Under the pieces are notes generated by a model that ran no database searches, was not told the DNA's origin, and saw only the letters and a program-made list of their open reading frames with translations. Below are positions 1-6,337 of a DNA stretch of 15,247 nt, piece after piece. Each line of letters begins with the position of its first letter. Position 1 is the stretch's first letter. Position numbers and translations under genes: made by a program. The stretch comes from Porphyromonas sp. (GTDB lineage: Bacteria > Bacteroidota > Bacteroidia > Bacteroidales > Porphyromonadaceae). Where the stretch lies: positions 1 to 15,247 of the forward strand of contig JASBZK010000042.1 in NCBI GenBank assembly GCA_029983505.1, in the 5' to 3' direction.

Positions 1-1242
1 TTCCTCGACTCCGTGTGCGATACCATTTTTGAACTCGATGAGGGGTCTCTCTTCGTCTACGAAGGGAACTACAGCTACTACACGGAGAAGCGCGCCGAGA
101 GACTTGAGATGCTCCGCGCCGAGCAGCAGACTCTGAGAAACATTTACAGCAGAGAGCTGGAGTGGATGCGCTCTACGCCCCAAGCCCGCTCCGGAAAAGC
201 CAAGTACCGCAAGGATGCCTTTCACGATACGGAATCCAAGCTCAGGATCATCAACGACCACACGGGACCCGACCTCGAAGCCTCCGACGTCTACATCGGC
301 AAGAAGATTTTCGCCGCCCGCCACGTCTCGAAGTCCTTTGGCAAAAAAGAGGTCATCAAGGACTTCACCTACGACTTTGCCCGGAGAGACCACGTCGGCA
401 TCATCGGACCCAACGGCGCGGGAAAGACGACCCTCGTCAAGCTGATTATGGGCAAGACGGAGCCCACGGGCGGGAGCATCGAAATCGGCGAGACGGTGCG
501 TTTCGGTTACTTCTCCCAAGAGGCGAAAGCGTACCCGCCCGATAAAAAAGTCATCGAAGTCATCACCGAGAAGCACGAGCGCATCACCCTCGGCGGGGGC
601 GGCACCATGACCGCGATGCAGTTCCTCACCCGCTTCCTCTTTCCCCCCAAGCGCCAGCAAGACTATGTGGAGAAGCTCTCCGGAGGAGAGAGACGGCGCC
701 TACAGCTGTGCGAAGTCCTTATGGAAAACCCCAATTTTCTCGTACTGGACGAACCCACCAACGACCTCGACATCCCCACGATTCAGGTACTGGAAGATTA
801 CCTCGACACCTTCAACGGCTGTCTCCTCATCGTCTCGCACGACCGTTTTTTTATGGACCGGCTTGCCCGTCATCTCTTCGTCCTCACCGGTGACGGGCTC
901 ATATCGGACTTCCCCGGCAACTATACGGACTACCGGCTGATGCAGAAAGAAGAGGCTGCAAGAGCCAAAACGGAAGAGACGAAGAAGCCGAAAGAGCTGC
1001 CGAAAAACGACCGCCCCGTCGAGCGGAAAAAGAAAAGAACCTACAAGGAACAAAAGGAGTTTGAAGCCCTCGAAGAAAACCTCCCCGAGATCGAAAAGCA
1101 GCTGCAAGAGCTCTCGGAGAAAATGAACTCCGGCACCCTCTCTCCCTCCGACCTCGTCGAAGCCGGAGAGGCGTATGGCAGGCTGAAGGAAGAGCAGGAG
1201 GAGAAGGAGATGCGCTGGCTCGAGCTCTCCGAGCTGGAGTAA
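1..1242 (+). CDS. ABC-F family ATPase, Uup-like (5' end cut by window edge)
   Basis: The reading frame is open from base 1, and the first codons (FLDSVCDTIFEL) already fit the end of an ABC-F first ATPase domain, so the true start lies upstream and the GTG at 13 is not the start. Numbering from the first codon, about 413 residues are visible: the charged interdomain linker (ELEWMRSTPQARS region, about 54-64), then a complete second ABC domain with Walker A GPNGAGKTT (136-144), signature LSGGE (226-230), Walker B with D250/E251 and the H-loop His280. A charged C-terminal region from about residue 345 looks like the coiled-coil tail of Uup-type proteins. ABC-F proteins are soluble ATPases without membrane domains that act on ribosomes or, for Uup, on branched DNA. 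Which role applies here cannot be told from sequence. Array 1 begins 22 bp after the stop. Confidence 0.93.
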   Translation, partial: FLDSVCDTIFELDEGSLFVYEGNYSYYTEKRAERLEMLRAEQQTLRNIYSRELEWMRSTPQARSGKAKYRKDAFHDTESKLRIINDHTGPDLEASDVYIGKKIFAARHVSKSFGKKEVIKDFTYDFARRDHVGIIGPNGAGKTTLVKLIMGKTEPTGGSIEIGETVRFGYFSQEAKAYPPDKKVIEVITEKHERITLGGGGTMTAMQFLTRFLFPPKRQQDYVEKLSGGERRRLQLCEVLMENPNFLVLDEPTNDLDIPTIQVLEDYLDTFNGCLLIVSHDRFFMDRLARHLFVLTGDGLISDFPGNYTDYRLMQKEEAARAKTEETKKPKELPKNDRPVERKKKRTYKEQKEFEALEENLPEIEKQLQELSEKMNSGTLSPSDLVEAGEAYGRLKEEQEEKEMRWLELSELE

Positions 1243-1264
1243 CTCCGAAAGGGCAGAAATTTTC

Positions 1265-1346
1265 GGTCCGTGTCTCGCGATCGTCCCGGTACGGGTCTCG
1301 TTACTTTTTCGGTCCGTATCTCGCTTCCTCCCCGGCCCATACCCCC
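1265..1346 (+). repeat. Intergenic 23-bp-period repeat array 1
   Basis: A 13-bp unit recurs at exact 23-bp steps: GGTCCGTGTCTCG at 1265, GGTACGGGTCTCG at 1288, GGTCCGTATCTCG at 1311, and a degenerate copy GGCCCATACCCCC at 1334. The 10-bp spacers are CGATCGTCCC, TTACTTTTTC and CTTCCTCCCC. The first two spacers recur almost unchanged in array 2. The array lies between the ABC-F stop and the antiporter's regulatory region. Function is unknown to me. The CCCGGTACGGG core followed by a T-tract could help end transcription. Confidence 0.85.
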
Positions 1347-1386
1347 TCTCTCTGTAATATAGAATAAAAAAAGAGGAAAACGAAAC

Positions 1387-1403
1387 CGTTACAAATTGTA
1401 ACG
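1387..1403. promoter_or_regulatory. 17-bp perfect palindrome, putative operator upstream of the nhaC-family gene
   Basis: CGTTACAA-A-TTGTAACG is a perfect inverted repeat with 8-bp arms and a single central base. It sits in an AT-rich stretch (about 1352-1410) in an otherwise GC-rich region, 75 bp before the antiporter start. Its size and symmetry suit a dimeric repressor or activator. I cannot assign the regulator. No convincing TTTG-N20-TAnnTTTG promoter was found nearby, so its position relative to a promoter is unknown. Confidence 0.55.
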
Positions 1404-1478
1404 CTTTGAAGTCGTAGCTCCCAAATAGGAGGATCGGGGACTGACTTCTTCACAATCCAAACATCCGGACCTCACCCC

Positions 1479-2861
1479 ATGAGCGAACAACATCCTTCGG
1501 AGGAGCGAATCGAAGACGGCTCCTCACCCTATTTTTTCGAGGCTCTGACCCCATCCGAAAGCGGCACCACGCCTCACATCACGCACCGCAGGGGGCTTGC
1601 GGCGCTCAGTCCCCTCTTAGTCTTCCTTTTGGTCTACCTCGGCACCGCCCTCCTTGCCCGTGACTTTACGAAAGCGCCCATCACGGTCGCGTTCCTCCTC
1701 GCAGGCATCTACTCCGTGACCATCACCAAAGGGGTCTCCCTCAGCCGCCGCATCAGGGCATTCAGCAAGGGGGCAGGGACGAAGAATATGATGCTTATGC
1801 TCTGGATCTTCGTCCTCGCGGGCGCCTTTGCCTCTTCCGCCAAAGCCATGGGCAGCATTGACGCGGCAGTGGACCTCACGCTGAGGGTGCTGCCTCCGGG
1901 GATGGTACTGCCCGGGCTCTTCATCGCAGCCTGCTTCATCTCTCTCTCCATAGGGACAAGCGTGGGCACTATAGTGGCACTCGTGCCTGTGGCGGCTCAG
2001 CTCGGCGACGCCTCGGGCATCAGCGTGCCTCTTGTCACGGCCGTAGTCGCGGGAGGCTCTTTCTTCGGGGACAACCTCTCCTTTATCTCGGACACCACGA
2101 TTGCCGCGACAGGGACGCAAAATGTGGAGATGAAGGACAAGTTCCGGGTCAATTCCTTCATCGTCATCCCCGCGGCGGTCATCGTCCTTGCCCTTTACGT
2201 ATGGATGGGCAAAGACTACGCTTTCGAGTACCAAAGTAGGGGCGGGATAGACCTCGTGAAAGTCCTGCCCTACATCGCGGTTCTCGTCACGGCCATCCTC
2301 GGGATTAACGTCCTCGGGGTACTCACCCTCGGGCTCTTCCTGTCGGGCTTAATCGGGATTGCCCAAGGATCGTATGACCTCCTCGGGTGGTTTGATGCCA
2401 TGAGTACGGGCATCCTCGGCATGAGCGAACTCATCATCGTGACCATGCTGGCGGGCGGGCTTTTGGAAATCATTCGGGCCAATGGCGGCATCGACTACAT
2501 TATCCGCATCCTCTCGAAGTACATCCGCGGCAAACGCGGAGCCGAGCTCTCCATCGCGGGACTGGTGTCCCTCGTAAACGTCTGCACCGCCAATAACACC
2601 GTCGCGATACTGACGGTGGGAGGCGTGACGAAGCAAATCTCGAAGCGCTACGGGGTGGACAGCCGCAAAGCGGCAAGCCTTTTGGACACCTTTTCGTGCT
2701 GCATCCAAGGGCTGCTCCCCTATGGCGCCCAGATGCTCATCGCGTCGGGACTTGCGGGGGTCAGCCCGGTCGTCATCATCCCCAACCTCTACTACTCTTT
2801 TGCGCTCGGCATCGCGGGGCTGCTCGCCGTCCTATTCCGCTACCCGAGGCGTTTCAGCTGA
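1479..2861 (+). CDS. nhaC: Na+/H+ antiporter, NhaC family
   Basis: This 460-residue integral membrane protein is expected to exchange external protons for internal sodium across the inner membrane, supporting pH and sodium balance. A hydrophilic N-terminus of about 40 residues is followed by roughly a dozen hydrophobic segments. Family hallmarks are the GGSFFGDNLSFISDTT stretch (192-207), equivalent to the conserved GD..SP.SD motif of NhaC, the TANNT motif (370-374) and the LLPYGAQ segment (412-418). The ATG at 1479 is the only plausible start: reading back in frame there is no ATG, GTG or TTG before a stop at 1407-1409. Other members of the same superfamily carry malate/lactate or arginine/ornithine, so the substrate is assigned by family only. 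The gene appears monocistronic, preceded by a palindromic operator candidate and followed by a convergent relA. Confidence 0.9.
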   Translation: MSEQHPSEERIEDGSSPYFFEALTPSESGTTPHITHRRGLAALSPLLVFLLVYLGTALLARDFTKAPITVAFLLAGIYSVTITKGVSLSRRIRAFSKGAGTKNMMLMLWIFVLAGAFASSAKAMGSIDAAVDLTLRVLPPGMVLPGLFIAACFISLSIGTSVGTIVALVPVAAQLGDASGISVPLVTAVVAGGSFFGDNLSFISDTTIAATGTQNVEMKDKFRVNSFIVIPAAVIVLALYVWMGKDYAFEYQSRGGIDLVKVLPYIAVLVTAILGINVLGVLTLGLFLSGLIGIAQGSYDLLGWFDAMSTGILGMSELIIVTMLAGGLLEIIRANGGIDYIIRILSKYIRGKRGAELSIAGLVSLVNVCTANNTVAILTVGGVTKQISKRYGVDSRKAASLLDTFSCCIQGLLPYGAQMLIASGLAGVSPVVIIPNLYYSFALGIAGLLAVLFRYPRRFS

Positions 2862-2902
2862 GGAGATAGGACTTTTGTCTAATTGGAGACGCCCCTTGAC
2901 GG

Positions 2903-2985
2903 GGTACGTACCGAGACCAAGAGCCCGGTACGGGTCTCGTTACTTTTTTGGCCTGTATCTCGCGATCGTCTCGGTCTGTATCTCC
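2903..2985 (+). repeat. Intergenic 23-bp-period repeat array 2 (between convergent genes)
   Basis: Units are GGTACGTACCGAG at 2903, GGTACGGGTCTCG at 2927, GGCCTGTATCTCG at 2950 and GGTCTGTATCTCC at 2973, with steps of 24, 23 and 23 bp. Positions 2924-2948 are identical over 25 bp to 1285-1309 in array 1. CGAGACC (2912-2918) and GGTCTCG (2933-2939) form an inverted repeat that is followed by a six-T run at 2944-2949, giving a terminator-like layout for the antiporter transcript. The array fills the gap between two converging genes, ending 21 bp from the relA stop. Confidence 0.85.
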
Positions 2986-3005
2986 CCGATGGCGGGACCG
3001 GAGGC

Positions 3006-5189
3006 TTAATTGAGGCGCGTCACCTGCTTGACCCCTTTGGCGTCCCTTATCTTTTTGATGAGCGTCGTGAGGGTGCCTGCGTTTTTCACATAGACATAGA
3101 AGTAGCCCACGAAGAGGCCGTCATTGGAGTCGACCCTGAAGCTTCGGAGCGTCACCTCTTTCTCCGACGAGATCTGGCTGGAGATGTTGTTGACGACCGA
3201 GACATCATCGAGGCCGACGACGCGGAGGGCGACTTCGTAGCCTTTTTTCTCGGAGCTCGTGACCCACTCGGCCTGAAGGACACGATAGCCGAAGCGGCTG
3301 AAGAGTTCGTGGGCATTCGGGCAGTCCATACGGTGAATCTTCATCCCCTTGGAGGAAGTGAAAGCGAAGATTTTGTCGCCGTAGATGGGGTTACAGCACT
3401 TGGCAAACTGGTAGGCGATGCCGGAGAGGTTTTTGTCTATCTTGAGGACTTCGCCGCCTTTGTCGTGGGCAATCTTCTCGGGGAGCGTCTCCGTGGCATA
3501 CCGGTTCGCCGAGACCGTCTCGTGGGGCGTCGTTTCGCCCTTGGCTTTCTCCTCAAGCTCTGCTTTGTAGCGGTCAAGGACGGCATTGAGGTCTGTGCGG
3601 CCGTTGTGGATGGAGAGGTAAAAGGCGGAAAGGCGGTTGAAGCCGAGTTTTTTCGCAAACTTGCCGAAGTCGCCCTCCTCGAAGGGCATCTTACGGTTCT
3701 TGAACCGGCGCAGCATCTCTTCGCGAACCATCCGGATCACTTCCTCGTTTTGGGCACGGAGGGCGGCTTTGATCTTCGAGCGGGCGCGACCGGTGAGCAC
3801 AAAGTTGAGCCAGTCCGGCTTCGGTTGCTGGTTTTTGGAGGTCAGGATCTCCACGGTGTCTCCGTTTTTGAGTTCCTGCTTGATGGAGACATTGATGCCG
3901 TTGACTTTGGCAGAGACGGTTTGCGAGCCCACACGGCTGTGGATGGCGTAGGCGAAGTCGAGAACCGTGGCGCCCTTGGGGAGCTTCCTCAGCTCGCCCT
4001 TCGGGGTGAAGACGTAGATCTCCTCGTCGTAGAGGGACATACGGAAGTCGGCGATCACGTCCTCCCGCTTCTCGCCCTCTTTATTTTCGAGCAGGGCGCG
4101 GACGTTGGTCATAAACTCGTCCAATCCGCTCTCCGACCGGATGCCTTTGTACCTCCAGTGGGCGGCGAGTCCGCGCTCCGCGACTTCGTCCATGCGGCGG
4201 GTCCGTATCTGCACCTCAACCCACCTCTTTTCCGGTCCCATCACGGTAATGTGCAAGGACTCGTAGCCGTTCGACTTGGGGATGGAGATCCAGTCCTTCA
4301 TACGCTCGGGATTCGGCTGGTACATATCGGTGATGACGGAGTATACCTGCCAGCACCGCGGGCGCTCCTCTTCGAGCGGGACATCCAAGACGACACGGAT
4401 GGCGAAGATGTCGTAGATTTCCTCGAAAGGCAGTTTCTTTTTCTTGAGTTTGTTGGAGATGGAGGAGATCGACTTAGTGCGTCCCTTGATCGTGTAGGTC
4501 AGACCCAGACCGTCGAGCCGCTTCCGCACGGGGTCTATGAACGCCCGCACATACGCATCCCTCGCCTCCTTAGAGTCGCGGAGCTTTGCGGTAATGAAAT
4601 CGTAGGTCTCGGGATCGGTGTATTTGAGCGCGAGATCCTCCATCTCGCTCTTAAGTACGTAGAGCCCGAGGCGGTGCGCGATAGGGGCGTGGAGGTAGGA
4701 GCACTCTATGGCGAGCTTGACGCGGTCATCCTCCGAGAGATAGGTCTCGCACTGCCTGAGGAGGTTCAGGCGACGACCGAGGAGGATGAGGACGACGCGC
4801 ACGTCTTCGGCGATGGATAGGAGGAAGTGGTCGAAGTTCTCTGTCGTAACGACGGGCGAGGACTCGTAGAGATCCGCGACGCGGAGGAGATGGGCGAGGA
4901 GCTCGGCCGTCTCTTCGCCAAACTTGTCTCTGACCTCTTCCTTAGTGACGACCCCTTTGAGGACGGGTTGCTCCATCAGGTGGGCAAAGACGGAGCTCTG
5001 CTGCAAGCCCACCTCTTTTACGATCACGAGAGCGGCCGTGACTCTGAGTTTCCAAATCCCTTCGTCGGTAACGCGGGCGTACTTCCTTAGTACGGAGAGG
5101 AGGAAATGGATTTGGAGGGGGGTGTATCCTTTGACGCACCCGATGAGCGCTTTGAGCAGCGCCGGGGGGGTCATCTCTTCGGGTCTCAT
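3006..5189 (-). CDS. relA: RelA/SpoT-family (p)ppGpp synthetase with degenerate hydrolase domain
   Basis: This 727-residue long RSH protein should make (p)ppGpp from ATP and GDP/GTP in the stringent response. In order: an N-terminal region where the HD hydrolase should be (about 40-160), the synthetase domain (about 230-350), a TGS domain (about 388-451), a zinc-finger-like segment with FAKCCNP (596-601) and MDCPN, and a C-terminal ACT domain (about 650-727). The synthetase looks intact: D260 in YDIFAIRV, RMKD (296-299), KSNGYESLH and the catalytic E325 in EVQIRT. The hydrolase motifs are gone: HLMEQ (70-74) stands where the metal-binding HD motif is expected, and LGRRLNLLR (137-145) where LADRLHNMR is usual. 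The gene starts 5 bp after the cdaA stop, so the two are very likely co-transcribed and may be translationally coupled. Confidence 0.93.
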   Translation of the reverse strand: MRPEEMTPPALLKALIGCVKGYTPLQIHFLLSVLRKYARVTDEGIWKLRVTAALVIVKEVGLQQSSVFAHLMEQPVLKGVVTKEEVRDKFGEETAELLAHLLRVADLYESSPVVTTENFDHFLLSIAEDVRVVLILLGRRLNLLRQCETYLSEDDRVKLAIECSYLHAPIAHRLGLYVLKSEMEDLALKYTDPETYDFITAKLRDSKEARDAYVRAFIDPVRKRLDGLGLTYTIKGRTKSISSISNKLKKKKLPFEEIYDIFAIRVVLDVPLEEERPRCWQVYSVITDMYQPNPERMKDWISIPKSNGYESLHITVMGPEKRWVEVQIRTRRMDEVAERGLAAHWRYKGIRSESGLDEFMTNVRALLENKEGEKREDVIADFRMSLYDEEIYVFTPKGELRKLPKGATVLDFAYAIHSRVGSQTVSAKVNGINVSIKQELKNGDTVEILTSKNQQPKPDWLNFVLTGRARSKIKAALRAQNEEVIRMVREEMLRRFKNRKMPFEEGDFGKFAKKLGFNRLSAFYLSIHNGRTDLNAVLDRYKAELEEKAKGETTPHETVSANRYATETLPEKIAHDKGGEVLKIDKNLSGIAYQFAKCCNPIYGDKIFAFTSSKGMKIHRMDCPNAHELFSRFGYRVLQAEWVTSSEKKGYEVALRVVGLDDVSVVNNISSQISSEKEVTLRSFRVDSNDGLFVGYFYVYVKNAGTLTTLIKKIRDAKGVKQVTRLN

Positions 5190-5194
5190 GTCTT

Positions 5195-6025
5195 TCAGTC
5201 GATTTTGTGTGCGGCTTTATTGACCACGGTACCCACCTCGCTCATGCTCTTGAAGGAAGAGGAGAGGAAAGTCTGGAGCTGTTCGGAGTCGACGTCCGCC
5301 ACGATTTCGTTTTTGTACGCCACGGAGATCTCGCCGCGCTCTTCGCTGACGATAATGATTCGGGCGTCCGACTGTTCGCTCATACCGAGGCCGGACCGGT
5401 GGCGGAGTCCCATCTCTTTCGGCAGGGAACTGTCCTGAGCCACGGGGAGGATGCACCCTGCAGCGGCGATGCGGTGTTTGGAGATAATCATGGCGCCGTC
5501 GTGGAGGGGGGAGTTTTTGAAGAAGATGTTTTCGATGAGGCGGGAGTTCACTTCCGCGTCTATCCTCTCGCCGGTGTGCATCACGCCTTCGAGGCTCATT
5601 TTGCCTTCGAGGACGATGAGTGCGCCGGTCTTTTTCTTGGCCATACTGGTGCAGGCAAAGGTAAGCACGGCGATAAAAGAAGCCTCCTCCGTGTCGCTCT
5701 GCCACTTGTCTTTGCCCTGAAAAAAGTTGAGGAAATTAAGCCACCTATTACCCGACCCCAGCATATTGAGGAAGCGGCGGATGTCGTCTTGAAAGAGGAT
5801 GATGAGGACGAGCAGCCCCGCACCCATCACCGCGTCCATCACGCGTCCCATCACCCTCATGTGCAGAAGGGGCGAAGCGACGACCCACGCGACGACAAGA
5901 GCCACGATGCCGAAAAGGAGGTTGGTGCTCGAACTGCTCCGAAGCGTCCTGTAGAGCGCGTAGAGCAGGAGTCCGAAAAGCACGATGTCTATAAAGTCGA
6001 CTATGTCGAAAGGTATCCAGTCCAT
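5195..6025 (-). CDS. cdaA: Diadenylate cyclase CdaA (c-di-AMP synthase)
   Basis: This 276-residue membrane-anchored enzyme condenses two ATP into cyclic di-AMP, a messenger linked to potassium and osmotic balance and cell-wall integrity. Three N-terminal hydrophobic segments (about 8-26, 36-52 and 62-78) match the CdaA architecture, followed by FQDDIRR (78-84) and the cytosolic DAC domain. The catalytic signature is complete: SPLHDGAMII with DGA at 176-178, and GLRHRSGLGMSEQSDA with RHR at 208-210. It is the first gene of a minus-strand pair with relA and has a textbook Bacteroidota promoter about 70 bp upstream. In several other bacteria cdaA sits with cell-wall genes such as glmM, so pairing with a (p)ppGpp synthetase is notable. 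Confidence 0.95.
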   Translation of the reverse strand: MDWIPFDIVDFIDIVLFGLLLYALYRTLRSSSSTNLLFGIVALVVAWVVASPLLHMRVMGRVMDAVMGAGLLVLIILFQDDIRRFLNMLGSGNRWLNFLNFFQGKDKWQSDTEEASFIAVLTFACTSMAKKKTGALIVLEGKMSLEGVMHTGERIDAEVNSRLIENIFFKNSPLHDGAMIISKHRIAAAGCILPVAQDSSLPKEMGLRHRSGLGMSEQSDARIIIVSEERGEISVAYKNEIVADVDSEQLQTFLSSSFKSMSEVGTVVNKAAHKID

Positions 6026-6095
6026 CAGAAGGCGGGGAATTTTGGAGGTCGGGAAGCCGGAGAGCGCACCACAGGCGGGCGCCCTCTTCCCATTC

Positions 6096-6127
6096 CAAAG
6101 ATACGAAGAAAATGAAAGTGTCCCAAA
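6096..6127 (-). promoter_or_regulatory. Bacteroidota-type promoter for cdaA-relA
   Basis: Read on the minus strand, TTTG (6124-6127) is followed after exactly 20 bp by TATCTTTG (6096-6103), a perfect match to TTTG-N19-21-TAnnTTTG. Transcription would start near 6089, giving a leader of about 64 nt before the cdaA ATG. The -33 element lies only 7 bp from repeat array 3. Confidence 0.8.
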
Positions 6128-6134
6128 GGGTCAT

Positions 6135-6240
6135 CCCGATACGGACGTCCGGAGAAACGAGATACAGACCGAGGAGAAGACGAGACACGTACCCCGGCCT
6201 TCTCCGGACACGTACCGGGAAGAAGTCCCCGGTACGTACC
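6135..6240 (-). repeat. Intergenic 23-bp-period repeat array 3 (between divergent promoters)
   Basis: Five units in reverse orientation, given in unit sense: GGTACGTACCGGG (6228-6240), GGTACGTGTCCGG (6204-6216), GGTACGTGTCTCG (6181-6193), GGTCTGTATCTCG (6158-6170) and a diverged CGTCCGTATCGGG (6135-6147). Steps are 24, 23, 23 and 23 bp. It also holds a perfect 10-bp inverted repeat, GTCCGGAGAA (6147-6156) with TTCTCCGGAC (6200-6209). The array occupies nearly all the space between the cdaA and pepD -33 elements. Confidence 0.85.
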
Positions 6241-6254
6241 AAATCGAGGGCACA

Positions 6255-6286
6255 TTTGGGGAAAAGGGGGAAAATAATTAACTTCG
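6255..6286 (+). promoter_or_regulatory. Bacteroidota-type promoter for pepD-recO
   Basis: TTTG (6255-6258), a 20-bp spacer, then TAACTTCG (6279-6286), one mismatch from TAnnTTTG. The predicted start near 6292 gives a leader of about 46 nt containing the C6A5 motif shared with sdaA. Confidence 0.7.
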
Positions 6287-6311
6287 CAGAAGAACAAACT
6301 TTCAAACACCA

Positions 6312-6325
6312 TATCCCCCCAAAAA
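6312..6325 (+). other. Leader motif TATCCCCCCAAAAA shared with sdaA
   Basis: This 14-nt string lies in the untranslated leader of pepD, starting 26 bp after the -7 element and ending 12 nt before the ATG. The same 14-mer occurs in the sdaA leader at almost the same distance from its -7 element. No Shine-Dalgarno sequence is present, so it could influence ribosome access or bind a regulator. Confidence 0.5.
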
Positions 6326-6337
6326 CCATACATCATC

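Noticed and set aside
13..1242. GTG at position 13 as the true start of the ABC-F gene
   Set aside because: The frame is open to base 1 and codons before the GTG continue the ABC-F pattern. The missing first ATPase domain is explained by the window edge, not by a broken gene.
1356..1363. TAATATAG as the antiporter -7 element
   Set aside because: It matches TAnnTTTG poorly and has no TTTG about 20 bp upstream, so no promoter was called for nhaC.
1427..1433. AGGAGGA as a Shine-Dalgarno sequence for the antiporter
   Set aside because: It is about 46 bp from the ATG, no other start codon follows it at a usable distance, and the other genes here do not use such sites.
2883..4820. A 645-codon open frame on the plus strand, antisense to relA
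   Set aside because: It is the same codon-bias shadow. relA motifs on the minus strand are complete and the antisense product shows no recognisable domain. Similar shadows opposite pepD (6302-7864), cdaA (5207-6115) and sdaA (13926-15191) were rejected for the same reason.
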